Shown: positions 12,101 through 20,982, counted from the first letter of the stretch. The stretch is DNA of 64,000 nt from Bicyclus anynana (GCF_947172395.1 NC_069093.1:6111561-6175560); one strand, 5' to 3'. Numbers and translations are program-made. Notes: generated from the letters alone by a model not told the origin.

Positions 12101-15100
12101 CAGGCCCCTCTCTATATATCAGAGAAGCTTATGGAGGGGCATTGGCATATGAAGCTAATGGACTAAAGAATCAGGTTTTAACTACGTTAATTGAGGTAGG
12201 TATAGTTGTTTTTAATTGCAAAAGCCATGTATTTTTCCGTCGACACAGGTGAAATAAACGTCTCATATCATCAAGAGGCCTCACAACGTCATATATCATC
12301 GGAGGCTTTTTGACGGCCTCCGTGACGCAGTGGTATGCGTGGTGGATTTACAAAACGGAGGTCCTGGGTTCGATCTTCGGCTGGGCAGATTGAGATTTTC
12401 TTAATTTCTCCAGGTCTGGCTGGTAGGAGGATTCGGCCGTGGCTAGTTACCCTACCGACAAAAACGTACCGCCAAGCCATTTAGCGTTCCGGTACGATGT
12501 CGTGTAGTAACCGAAAAGGGGTGTAGATTTTCATCCTCCTCCTAACAAGTTAGTCCGCTTCCATCTTAGACTGCATCATCACTTACCATCAGGTGAGATT
12601 GTAGGTCAAGGGCTAACTTGTAAAGAATAAAAAAATAAAAAAGAGGCTATAAAAATAGAACAAAATTGTATTATATTATTTAATGCGGAATTCTCTGGTT
12701 TTACAATGGACGCGGACATTCCTTAGACTTCCTGGCTCCAAGATTGCATCTTAATAAAACATGGCTCAATGTACACCCAAGACTTAACTCTAACACGGTA
12801 ACGATTTTTTTTAATCCATTCCGTAATTCACCAGTACTTTTGTGCTCAGTATAAAGTAAAACTAAAATGGGGTTTACTCTACGTACTGACTACTTATAAT
12901 TATTACCCTACCCACTTATAGAGCTTTATATTCATGTACATTGATCATAATGGAGATTTATTATAAATCAAAATGGAGTCAATTGAATCTTTTAACTTAT
13001 AATTTCAATTGTTTCGCAAAAAATACCTACTTCAAGATGCACTAAAAAATTTTAAGGTTTAAGGTGATATTTATTCTCATAAAATGGCTTAATCGCTAAC
13101 ATGAGAACATATTTTTTAACTTAAATTAACTTATATTACTTCGCCATCATGTTTTTTGCTATTACTAACTCAATGCATTGGTTCAGTGATAATTATTTAA
13201 ACTGCTGTGGATTTTTACTAAAGAGATCCCTCGAGTTATCCATGATATCATCGTGATCCCAACCTGATGATCATGGGACCACCCAGGGAATATAACCTAT
13301 CAAACAAAAAAAGAAACATATCGATTCAAACTCATATTGAGATTAATATTAAAGTCAAGTAGAAAATTCACACCTACTCGTTGCTTCACTCAAACTCAAT
13401 CAATTTAAGTAGGTAAAAGCTTTCATTTGAACTCGTTCCAGTAAGTGTTCTTAGAGTAAAACGAATTGCGTACCTCAATTAGAACCGAAGATTTAGAAAA
13501 ACGTAAGAAATATAGAAGTCACGTTTGAAGTATAACTTTACTTGAGATTTGAGAAGTTTTAAAAGTAAAGTTATTTTTTATCGCTTGATTTTGTTTTATA
13601 ATGTTAGTGTGTATATGTATAAGATAGAATGTAATTCGTAATAGATTTCATTTATTATTTTTTATATTTAACTGGCATATTATAAACTTAATTATCAATT
13701 CATATAAAAAAATACAATTACGAAAATCGATTGATTAATTTAATTAATTAATTCCTTCGATTCAAATAATGCCCTAATGCCGTTATTATAGATCTTAAGA
13801 GTGTGCAATATGTAATTTGGTGGTTACAAATGGTTCTGGATCTCAGATTCTGCAAAAGTTAGGAGCCTGATATTTGGGTAAATGATATTTCAAAGTGTTA
13901 GCTTCGTTATGACTATACAAAATACACAATTTGTAAAACTTTTCTCGATAGTTTATTTTTTTGAAAAATACATGTTTTGCTCACATTTTGCTTTCAATCT
14001 CAGGAAAAGCAAACTTATTTTCTTAAATTTCTGTTTTGTATAGAAAATTAGGTATATATCTTGAACATGGCCATTTTGTTTATTGTTATGTTGTTTAATT
14101 TACTTGCAATTAGGTAAAAATGGTTTTGCCGCTCACGTCATAAAATTTGCGTCGCGCGTCAATCGCTCCGTGCTTTTCACTCACGTGAAAGTCATAATTC
14201 GGCGTCTCGTTTGCGCTTCGAATTTTATCCATATCGTACCGACGCGCTGCGCGCTCTTAAACGATAATTCGCCGAGAAGATAGCAAATATTGATGGTAAG
14301 CTTTTCCAATTGTGCGTTTCTTCTATAACATAAAATATTAAAAGCTATTTAATTCATTACATAACCATAAACTTTATGTGTTCAAAATATTTTTAACTTA
14401 TTTTTAGGTATGACAAACTAAATTTTGGCTCAACTTATCAAAATTAAAATTTTGTTATTTTTTTATTATCGAAAAGTTTATTTATTAGTATTTATTTATT
14501 TATTTATTCGGAAGCCAACGTTGTATTCAAAAAAACTTATGACTAATTAAACATAACATGCATTAAAAAGTGTTATGCTACATTGTACACTCCACTTACA
14601 GGCTAACTCAACATGCGTTTATTTTAATACAATTCTTAATTTACCAATAAAAAAAAGAAACAAAAACTAAATCTACCTACCACTAAAAAAAAAGAAACTA
14701 AAAGAAAAAAAAATGTAATTACAACAATAATAATGGGAATTAACAATAAGAAATTACATTTAAAACAAAAACAGAATGCATTTAAAGTACATTATTCATA
14801 GACATATGTTTTTTAACTTTACTTTTAAAAGAATTTGAACCGCTATTGAAAATATCCAGATTTGCCATTTTAAACATATTAATATACGATCTCACTATTC
14901 TTTCAATAGGAGCATTTCTCCCCAGATTAGTTTTTGTGATTCTTGGCCTAAAAGTTATAGGTACAAACAAAAATTTTCAATCAAATATAAAAAATCTATT
15001 CTCATTTCGTTGTTCACTTTAAAAATAACCTCAAGTTCACATTTTTCGTAACGTTGTGTTATTTATCTACTTGAGCATGAGTATCGAATGCAGCAAATTT

Positions 15101-18100
15101 CAGTAGTATTTCAGAGTAGAATTTCCTCTAGAAATTCTTGTTAAAGCAACGAATATGCTGTAATTCCTATTCCAAGAAACACAGCAATATCGTTACATAA
15201 GACGCTACAATAAGAAGTTAAGAACAGAAGCCGACTATTACCACAGAATACGTAACACTTATCCGGCCAGAAAGCTCACTTTGCCACCACTGTTATTCAA
15301 ATATGTACCGAGATTGCACAACCATTAAGTTGAAATTTGCTCGCAGCAACAATGCATAACTACTTTAAATTACAATAATGCGATTCAAATTCACCTTCAA
15401 CTTTACAACTTAAATGATCTTATTACACTAAACTAGTTAAATTTCGAAACGAACTACTTCATGGCTGATATATAAGAAAGCCTATAGGCCTTAGATGCAA
15501 ACCAGGTAAAACTGGGGATTAATAGACAAAATATGTCGATCAATAACATTGAAATCGATAATATCGCTCTCTCTTTCGTTGCGTTGGGATGAAGGACAGA
15601 AGAGCGTTATTTTAACTCCGCCACTATTGGTCTACATGTCTTTTATCTTTTTCTACATGTTTTGTATAACTTATATATCGTTTTTTTATTGAAATAACTT
15701 GCGTTTTTCACATCCTTTACCTACTATTAGTAATAAGCTAGTGAACAAAAAAAACATGGTTTTTTTCCGGGACGAAAAGTAAGTAGCCTATGTGTTAATC
15801 CAGAGTTAATCCAGAGTAAAATCTATTTCCATTCCAAATTTCAGCCAAATCGCTTCAGTAGTTGAGGCGTTAAACACTAACAAACATCCATACAAACATC
15901 CAACTTTAGCGTTTACAATACGAGATACATAATTAAAATTTTGTAGTATCTCAGTTTATTCTTAACAAATAACTTTGCTATTTACACAAAATTAAGTATA
16001 GTGTCCACAACATTCACTTGGCCACGGCCTAACTGTGTGCCTAGTGGGAGTTTTCAATATTTCCATACTGTTACTATCGCGTTGACGTAAACGCGAATTT
16101 ATAAGGAATTAAAACAGTTGTGCAGTAGTGTCACTAGATGGCGCTGTTTCAATTCGTTAGAAATTTGCGTTTACGTTAACGCGATCTTCATAGTATCAAA
16201 CTGCCACTAGGCCCTCTGATATACGTAAAAAAAAAGTATACTCGTACCTTAGTAGTGATGTACACGTCCTCTCTAGCCGCGTTATTGTCTCGCAAATAGT
16301 CCCGGACGCCGAGACCAACCTCGTCCTCTATGCGGTACAAGGCTGCAGTGTCTATGTGTCTGTACCCAGTCTCTAGAGCCCATTGTACCGCTCTCGCTAG
16401 TGAGTGGTTCACTGCCAACAGCCTTGTACCCTGTAAGATTGTAAAATGAAATACATACACATAGAACTATAGATGCAAATCTTAGAGACGAGGCGCGATA
16501 GCCTAGTAACACGTGATAGCTTAGTGACCTCTCTGCCTTCGATTCGGAGGGCGTACGTTCAAATACGGTCCAGGGTATGAATCGCTAACTTTTCAGTTAT
16601 GTGCATTTTTATGTGGTATGCAGGTTTCCTTACGATGTTTTTCCTACAACGTTTGAGATACGTGATATTTATTTTCTTATAACGCACCCAACTGAAAAGT
16701 TTTCAACTCGAACACAACCCCCGGGGAATCGGAGGTAGAGGTCGTATCCACTGGGCTATCACGGCTCACTGGTATGGGATCTTGACTTAGGATTTTGTAA
16801 TGAGCACTATCAGATATTAATGATAATAATCTACTTTCCAACATCGGGTTGCGGATTCCTTCTGAGAATTTCTTGAAAGTTATGATTTTGTAATGTACAG
16901 AACATTTAATACCCCACTCATGTGTATTTAAAAATATTCGATTTTGAAGAAATAGGCATATCAGCTTAGCTACAATGCCACAGACAGACACACATAGCAG
17001 TCAAACTTACATAATATATAAATAAACAACTAGCGAATGACCTCAACTTCGTTCGTGTAAAATTTGTATTTATCCAAGAAAAAAGTTGCACAAATCTTTA
17101 TACCGAATTTCGTTCAAATCATTTCAGAGGCATGAAAAAGTAACAGACGGACAGACAGACTTACTTTCGCATTTATAACATTAAGTATAGATATATAACA
17201 TAGTATAACACTTTGAATCGAGGATTAAAATCAGGTCACTTACATCAGAGAGATGTCCCAAACTAGTTCCCAAAGCTATGGCTGGTATCTCGTTACCATC
17301 ATTCAGAGTGTAGGTCAAAGTACTTGCATATACCTATTAAATAAATTGATATTTAAAATAGAGGACAACCTACTTATTACAATTACAATTACTATAATAT
17401 TATAAAACTGAAGAGTTTGTTTGTTTGTGTGATTGAACCACGCGGGTGAACACGCGCGGCGGCAGCTAGTTTAAAATAGAGGACAACCTACTTATTACAA
17501 ATAAAAGTTCTAAGAGCCTGTATTCGGCAGAAATACGTTATTTTATAATAGCTGTTAATTATAAATAAATATACTTAAACAATACGCACAACACTATCTA
17601 TAGTCCCAAAGTAAGCGTACAGAGTAGAGATTATGCGTACATATTATACTAGCTGACTAGTTTCACCCGCGTGGTACCCGTTCCCGTAGGAATACGTCGG
17701 TAAAATAGCCTATAGCCTTCTTCGATAAATGGGCTATTTAACACTAAAAGAATTTTTCAAATCGGACCAGTAGTTCCTGAGATTAGCGCGTTGAACCAAA
17801 CAAACTCTTCAGCTTTTTAATATTAGTATAGAAATACACCCAGACATTGGAAAAACCCATGCTCATCACATAAATATGGTGTTTGCAATTAGTCCTCCAT
17901 ACACCATAAATCAGTACGGAATTTTGGAGTTTGAATCAATAAATATAAGATTTTGAACGTAGCAGACTAGATATCAAATTGTCAAAGTAAAAGCCCCCAT
18001 TCGCACGAGAGTTTTTTCAACGCACGTTAAAAAAGCGTTCAAATACAACAAATGCATTCCCAAGATATGTTCACACGACAACGTTTTTAAAATACGATTT

Positions 18101-19085
18101 TTTTCGAACAGTATTGCATTTTCAGTTTTGGGCGATTCAAGTAGACACACACTTTTTAACGTCAGTTAAAAAAACCTCTTGTGCGAATGAGGGCTGAAGC
18201 ATATCTTTTTGTTATAATATGAGAAATTATGTCCCTTGTCGCCAGATTATGAACTTAATCTGGTGGCAGGGGACATGATTCAACTGTTCTCTATAGACCC
18301 ATAAAGTTTTTAATAGTATGTTAGTCAACAATGTGAATTATTGACAAAAAAACTTATAGCAAAGCTGCGTACCAAGACTAATCTATATCTATACTAATAG
18401 ATAAAGCTGAAGAGTTTGTTTGTTTGTTTGTTTGTTTGTTTGAACGCGCTAATCTCAGGAACTACTAGTCCGATTTGAAAAATTCTTTCAGTGTTAGATA
18501 GCCCATTTATCGAGGAAGGCTATAGGTTATATATAATCCCCGTATTCCTACGGGAACGAGAACCACGCAAGTAAAACCGTGCGGCGTCAGCTAGTTTCAC
18601 ATAAATATGAAGTCACAAAAAGAAAGTCTGATAAGAATAAACACCAAGTTTTTAAAGTCAAGGTAAGTTTATTAATATTATTTGTTACTATGACATTTAA
18701 GTCTTTAGATATATTTTAAACTTAGTCTATTTTTTTATATGATGTTTATATACATAGTATAACAGTTAGTCAATTTAAGTAGTTTTAATATTATTTTAAA
18801 ATAAACTTGTATATGTATAGTTGACTAAGATTAATAAATTAATTAATGTTATATGCATATACCTATTATGTATGGAAACAGCCTACTGATGTTTATGTGG
18901 AAGAAGACTCAACTTATTTTACAAATATACTAAAAAAATATAAGCATGGTCAGTCTATGTAAGAATAATCTAAATTAAATTAAGTTACTTTAAACAAAAG
19001 GATATATAGACGTGTGTATACTCACTGATACTTGTTCCAATAAAATAAGCACAATCGCATATCTCAAATACCCAAACACGTCCAT
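5920..19085 (-). CDS. Secreted aldo-keto reductase, seven exons (AKR family, AKR2E-like)
   Basis: Coding join on the minus strand: 19085-19026, 17333-17244, 16430-16248, 11156-11040, 9266-9099, 7768-7571, 6159-5920. This gives 351 residues. All splice sites are GT-AG and all introns are phase 0. Residues 1-23 form a signal peptide with VYA before the likely cut. The mature part has the AKR start (LNDGNEIPAIALGT), signature 1 (GYRHIDTAALYRIEDEVG), the catalytic tetrad Asp77, Tyr82, Lys111, His144 with exact family spacing, SNF at 182-184, Gln204, stacking Tyr230, and the NADPH phosphate-binding IPKS with Lys282, Arg288 and Asn292. The C-terminal HPHFPFEK is usual in insects. AKRs reduce carbonyls with NADPH; lepidopteran relatives include 3-dehydroecdysone reductase, but the substrate here is unknown. 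Seven N-glycosylation sequons fit secretion. There is no ER-retention tail. Confidence 0.92.
6230..6940. other. AKR intron 6, unassigned part
   Basis: AT-rich intron sequence. The small ORFs on both strands around 6583-6832 overlap one another and show no family motif. Confidence 0.4.
6943..7182 (+). mobile_element. SINE-1 (tRNA-headed), decayed head
   Basis: Contains the family body: CGTGAGGAAACCTGCATACC, ATCCGCATTGGGCCAGTGTG, and the tail GGGTTGATAATGATG. The A box is deleted (GCCATGATAGAGGGCG) but a B-box-like TTCAAATCC remains. It lies in AKR intron 6, antisense to the gene. Confidence 0.8.
7190..7560. other. AKR intron 6, unassigned remainder
   Basis: Includes a TCTATCGCTCTATCTCTC / GGGAGAGC segment that resembles the cores of the fold-back MITEs at 30279 and 60702. 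Otherwise plain intron. Confidence 0.3.
7571..7768 (-). CDS. AKR exon 6
   Basis: Acceptor TTCACAG, donor GTAAGT. Encodes residues 207-272 from VNPTITQDELVNW to QILLRYL, including AYTPFG, whose Tyr230 stacks on the nicotinamide ring in this family. 198 nt, phase 0 at both ends. Confidence 0.93.
8022..8214 (-). mobile_element. SINE-2 (tRNA-headed) in AKR intron 5
   Basis: The right end is the reverse complement of GGCCTCCGTGGCGCAATGGT, an A box. The B box is near 8152, where the expected GGTTCGATCCC reads GGTTTCGATCC on the minus strand. The body lacks the usual distal tail. Confidence 0.8.
8822..9010 (-). mobile_element. RTE-clade reverse transcriptase, C-terminal fragment
   Basis: Minus-strand translation gives RKRSVGRPSTRWSDDIKRVA then GIHWMQAAQDRDVWKSLQKA, the C-terminal end of RTE-type LINE ORFs. 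It sits about 90 nt inside AKR intron 5. Confidence 0.85.
9099..9266 (-). CDS. AKR exon 5
   Basis: Acceptor GATTTCAG, donor GTCAGT. Encodes residues 151-206 from KDGAISETDYLETW to NQIE, including signature 2 (SIGVSNFN) with Ser182 and Asn183, which bind the nicotinamide amide, and Gln204. 168 nt, phase 0. Confidence 0.93.
9311..9607 (-). mobile_element. Helitron, rearranged, in AKR intron 4
   Basis: Left end CTAACGGATGCTCGCGACTT is a mutated CTAG end. Right end GTATAGA is the reverse of TCTATAC. The interior mixes parts of two Helitron subfamilies (CTGGGCTATTTAACATTG and CAACCCCTATTTCACCC). Confidence 0.6.
9726..9801 (+). mobile_element. RTE fragment
   Basis: AGATGGACTGACGACATCG and ATTCGCTGGATGCAGGCGGC correspond to the RWTDDI...RWMQAA part of the RTE ORF. 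76 bases only, in AKR intron 4. Confidence 0.75.
10056..10122 (-). mobile_element. Helitron 5'-end fragment
   Basis: CCTGAGATTAGCGCGTTCAA ... TTATAATATTAGTA is the reverse complement of the 5' part of the family seen complete at 18388 and 36975. Confidence 0.6.
10834..10955 (-). mobile_element. SINE-1 3' fragment
   Basis: CATCATCATCATGTTAGGCT, then AATAGTCCACCACACT and GGATTGGCAGACTTCACACA, is the 3' half of SINE-1 in reverse. It is in AKR intron 4, same orientation as the gene. Confidence 0.7.
11040..11156 (-). CDS. AKR exon 4
   Basis: Acceptor TTTTAACACAG, donor GTTAGT. Encodes residues 112-150 from LWNDAHERSEV to LYLMHYPMAYT, with the catalytic His144. 117 nt, phase 0. The first in-frame methionine is not used as a start; the exon is internal. 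Confidence 0.93.
11181..11407 (-). mobile_element. SINE-1 next to the exon 4 acceptor
   Basis: Nearly complete copy: reverse complement of the tRNA-like head (GCCGTGATAGCCCAGTGG, B box GGTTCGAATCC) through the tail GGGTTGATAATAATG. The tail ends about 25 nt before the first base of exon 4, so the SINE tail occupies the likely branch-point region. Confidence 0.88.
12058..12150 (+). repeat. Decayed transposon fragment
   Basis: Sequence CCCATTACTGGGCCAGGCC and TATGGAGGGGC resembles pieces of insect LINE 3' regions. A related leader, ACTGATGAGGGTAT, is repeated at 11752-11772 and 12037. Class uncertain. Confidence 0.25.
12312..12642 (+). mobile_element. SINE-2, full length
   Basis: Head GACGGCCTCCGTGACGCAGT (A box), B box GGGTTCGATC, then the body ACAAGTTAGTCCGCTTCCAT and a poly-A tail after AACTTGTAAAGAATAA. 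About 330 bp in AKR intron 3, antisense. The best reference copy of the family in the window. Confidence 0.9.
12650..14080. other. AKR intron 3, unassigned part
   Basis: AT-rich with no recognised repeat or exon. Confidence 0.4.
14110..14290 (+). other. CpG-dense block inside AKR intron 3
   Basis: Roughly 20 CpG dinucleotides in ~160 bases, surrounded by AT-rich intron. It includes GCGTCGCGCG and CGACGCGCTGCGCGC, and ends ATTGATGGTAAGC, which has the form of a splice donor right after an ATG. It could be a promoter with a 5' exon of a plus-strand transcript, or a transposon fragment. Confidence 0.25.
14486..14970 (-). mobile_element. Non-LTR retrotransposon 3' end (Jockey/CR1-like)
   Basis: Minus-strand translation from 14970 gives FVPITFRPRITKTNLGRNAP and FNSGSNSFKSKVKKH, the usual C-terminal end of this kind of reverse transcriptase ORF. 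A 3' UTR follows, then a tail of AATA/TAAA repeats near 14486-14512. It is inserted in AKR intron 3 in the same orientation as the gene. Confidence 0.6.
14990..15735. other. AKR intron 3, unassigned part
   Basis: No exon or full repeat seen. A segment near 15560-15625 (TCGCTCTCTCTTTCG ... AGAGCGTTATTTTAACTCCG) resembles 7325-7385 and may be a MITE remnant. Confidence 0.3.
15739..15925 (-). mobile_element. Helitron copy, partly deleted
   Basis: Contains GTAGCCTATGTGTTAATCCA, AAATTTCAGCCAAATCGCTT and AACAAACATCCATACAAAC, the body shared with 19306, 22274 and 31408. GAGTTAATCCA is tandemly doubled here. Confidence 0.7.
16033..16222. mobile_element. MITE with long inverted arms, copy 1
   Basis: Arms CTATCGCGTTGACGTAAACG and its complement (GCGTTTACGTTAACGCGAT) flank a core with ACTAGATGGCGCTGTTTCAA. 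The whole is repeated in inverse order at 24985-25155. It starts about 25 nt after the exon 3 splice donor in intron 3. Confidence 0.75.
16248..16430 (-). CDS. AKR exon 3
   Basis: Acceptor AATCTTACAG, donor GTACGA. Encodes residues 51-111 from GTRLLAVNHSLARAVQWALE to YITTK, with signature 1 and catalytic Asp77, Tyr82 and Lys111. 183 nt, phase 0. Confidence 0.94.
16493..16768. mobile_element. Two SINE-1 pieces in head-to-head arrangement
   Basis: 16493-16607 is a plus-strand SINE-1 head (GTGATAGCTTAGTGACCTC, GTTCAAATACGGTCC). From about 16612 the sequence switches to a minus-strand SINE-1, ending at the reverse complement of GCCGTGATAGCCCAGTGG. It lies in AKR intron 2, about 60 nt upstream of the exon 3 acceptor. 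Confidence 0.7.
17030..17191 (-). mobile_element. Short Helitron
   Basis: Left end CTAGCGAATGACCTCAACTT, right end AAGTATAGA before T. Contains ACAGACGGACAGACAGACTT. About 162 bp, with both ends recognisable. In AKR intron 2. Confidence 0.65.
17244..17333 (-). CDS. AKR exon 2
   Basis: Acceptor TTATTTAATAG, donor GTAAGT. Encodes residues 21-50, VYASTLTYTLNDGNEIPAIA then LGTSLGHLSD, the end of the signal peptide and the start of the barrel. An alternative acceptor AAG lies 11 nt further in (exon start at 17322). It is in phase only with the alternative first exon at 19903-19982. Confidence 0.9.
17352..17501 (+). mobile_element. Deleted Helitron flanked by a 31-bp direct repeat
   Basis: A 75-bp Helitron remnant (ATTATAAAACTGAAGAG ... 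GCGGCGGCAGCTAG, about 17397-17470) sits between two copies of TTTAAAATAGAGGACAACCT plus ACTTATTACAA, at 17352 and 17471. It is in AKR intron 1, about 60 nt upstream of the exon 2 acceptor. Confidence 0.7.
17649..17832 (-). mobile_element. Helitron
   Basis: Left end CTAGCTGACTAGTTTCACCC, right end TATTAGTATAGA. Same subfamily as 18388 and 36975, in reverse. In AKR intron 1. Confidence 0.8.
17992..18195. mobile_element. MITE with terminal inverted repeats, 204 bp
   Basis: Left end AGCCCCCATTCGCACGAGAG; the right end is the complement of AGCCCTCATTCGCACAAGAG. The inner arms TTTTTTCAACGCACGTTAAA also pair. No clear target duplication. In AKR intron 1. Confidence 0.75.
18229..18276. repeat. Short hairpin
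   Basis: ATGTCCCTTGTCGCCAGATT pairs with AATCTGGTGGCAGGGGACAT across an eight-base loop. Two mismatched positions in 20. Confidence 0.7.
18388..18594 (+). mobile_element. Helitron, complete
   Basis: Starts TCTATACTAATAGATAAAGC, followed by five TTTG units and GAACGCGCTAATCTCAGG. Ends GCGGCGTCAGCTAG before T. In AKR intron 1, antisense. Confidence 0.82.
19026..19085 (-). CDS. AKR exon 1 (start codon and signal peptide)
   Basis: Sixty nucleotides encoding MDVFGYLRYAIVLILLEQVS, then donor GTGAGT. The hydrophobic core and the VYA at the start of exon 2 make a standard signal peptide. Chosen as the main start because it is the only first exon in phase with the strong exon 2 acceptor. The context AAAGATGG is good for initiation. 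Confidence 0.8.
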
Positions 19086-19108
19086 CTTTGCTTATAAACG
19101 AGCCACGC

Positions 19109-19130
19109 ACTGATAAAAAGTATAAATAAA
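19109..19130 (-). promoter_or_regulatory. Possible core promoter of the AKR gene
   Basis: The minus strand reads TTTATTTATACTTTTTATCA then GTG. TCAGT fits the arthropod initiator, 24 nt before the ATG. The TATA-like word is closer than the usual ~30 nt, so the assignment is weak. Confidence 0.2.
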
Positions 19131-19187
19131 ACATACATCACATGCGGAGTTCTGGTATACCTAAGCATTATAATAATAATTACAATA

Positions 19188-19848
19188 CTTGGTATAAAGG
19201 TCCATTTTATCTAAAGTTAATATTACAAAGAGGTAAAGTTTGTGATATTGTAGTGGAGGGGGTCTGGATCTACTAAACCGATAAATATTTATTTGTAGTA
19301 TAATACTAGCGGACAGCCGCGACTTCGTCCGCATGGAATTTAGTTTTTCACAAATCCCTCGGGAACCATGGATTTTTCCGGGATACAAAGTAGCCTGCGT
19401 GTTAGTCTAGGCTATAATATATCTTAATACCAAATTTCAACTAATTCGGTTCAGTAGTCGAGGCGTGAAAGAGTAACAAACATTCATATCATCAAAATCA
19501 TCAGTTTTCGCAAATCTCGGTAAACCATGGGTTTTACCGAATAAAAAGTAGCCTATGTGTTAATCCAGAATAAAATCTATTTTCATTGCAAATTTCAGCC
19601 AAATCGCTTCAGTAGTAGCGGCGTTAAAGAGTAACAAACATCCATACAAACTTTCGCGTTTGTAATATTAGTACGAAGTACGATATATGATTTGTAAGAT
19701 CCGCTATATTAGTACCCATAACACAGGCTATACGCTTACTTTGGGGCTAAGTTGTGTGTATTGTTTAAGTGTATATTATTATATATTTTATCCCGATATT
19801 CTCACAGAAACGGGAGCTATGCGAGTGAAACCGCGGGACGTCGGCTAG
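19188..19848. mobile_element. Cluster of three to four Helitron fragments
   Basis: A plus-strand 5' piece (about 19222-19290, ATTACAAAGAGGTAAAG), a minus-strand piece from CTAGCGGACAGCCGCGACTT at 19306, a second minus-strand body at about 19500-19676, and a plus-strand 3' end finishing GACGTCGGCTAG at 19848. They lie just upstream of AKR exon 1, so they surround its promoter. Confidence 0.6.
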
Positions 19849-19902
19849 TAATAAAATAAAAACGCTTTAATACATACATATGAAACTTAACGCTACACTT
19901 AC

Positions 19903-19982
19903 TTACTAGTGACGACGGACAGAAGACAAAGGATCGGCGTGGCTATCAAAGGAAAAAATGCAACCAGTATTCTCACAATCAT
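19903..19982 (-). CDS. Possible alternative first exon of the AKR gene
   Basis: ATG at 19982 opens MIVRILVAFFPLIATPILCL then LSVVTS, a strongly hydrophobic signal-like peptide. It runs into two overlapping GTAAGT donors. Using the second donor (exon end 19903, 80 nt) leaves two bases of a codon. These fit the secondary acceptor at 17322 and give SVVTSN-TLTYTLNDG in frame. Without transcript evidence it could equally be chance or a 5' UTR exon. Confidence 0.25.
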
Positions 19983-20395
19983 TCCACATATTGTATTTTT
20001 CCACACATGGTCACAAATTATTAAGTAGCCATTGAACCACTTAATATTGGCTCTCAGGAGTTGTTCTTAACGTACGCCACAAAGGGGGAGTTCTGGTTTT
20101 AAGCCAGCTGTTGTATGCGTAAAAAAAGAGAAGCCAGATAGAGTGGCACCGTAACGCGTTACGTTACGAAGCGGTTTACTTTCACATAACAAGATATCTT
20201 TTCAAAAACTATTTCAATGTAAAGATTTAACCCCGGAGATGGACATTTGTGCTAAATGTCGTCAAGACTGGTTCAGTTTAGTAAGAAATATGTAACAAAA
20301 AACTCACTTTAACAATAATATACTATTATGGTAATGGAATATTAACATTGACAGAACCAATTGAGTGACCTACTTACGAGTAATTATAATTAGGT

Positions 20396-20463
20396 ATAAT
20401 TGGGTCAGACACATCTGATAATTATATATAATTATAATAGATAATTGTCTGACCCAATAGTCG
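20396..20463. repeat. Palindrome
   Basis: ATTGGGTCAGACACATCTGA and the complement-forming TAGATAATTGTCTGACCCAA flank an AT-rich middle. The ATTGGGTCAGACA end is the well-paired part. Confidence 0.6.
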
Positions 20464-20631
20464 ATAACCTATTTTTGTTGTTTAGTTCTGACCAGTTATT
20501 CGCTGTTGATTTATAATATATATACAGTAGTGTTATTGGAATAAAAATAATCACTCACACATAAATTACTGTTATAAATAATGCAGATTCAATTGAAGGC
20601 CAGCTGCTTCGTATCAATTACAATGTAACGT

Positions 20632-20937
20632 ATTTTTTTTTATTCTTTAGGTACAAGTTAGCCCTTGACTGCAATCTCACCTAATGGTAAGTGATGATGC
20701 AATCTAAGATGGAAGCGGGCTAAATTGATAGGCGTAGGATGAAAATCCACACCCATTTCGATTTCTACACCACCGGAACGCTAAATCGCTTGGCGGTACG
20801 TCTTAAGTCTTTGTCTTTGCCTGTCCTGCCAGCCAGACCTGGACCAATTAAGAAAACCTCAATTGGCCCAGTCGGGGATCGAACCCAGGACCTCCGTTTT
20901 GTAAATCCACCGCGCTTAGTACTGCGCCACGGTGGTC
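20632..20937 (-). mobile_element. SINE-2, near full length
   Basis: Poly-T and ATTCTTTAGGTACAAGTTAG on the left (the tail in reverse). The right end is the tRNA-like head around CTCCGTTTTGTAAATCCACC. The B box (GGGTTCGATCCCC in reverse) is intact. Confidence 0.88.
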
Positions 20938-20982
20938 ATTTTTTGTAACATAATTATAAGCATAGAGATTTTTTATTAAAAA

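Noticed and set aside
16188..16460. 90-codon continuous ORF as the AKR start
   Set aside because: It reads through the acceptor and donor of exon 3 into intron. The exon is internal, bounded by TTACAG and GTACGA.
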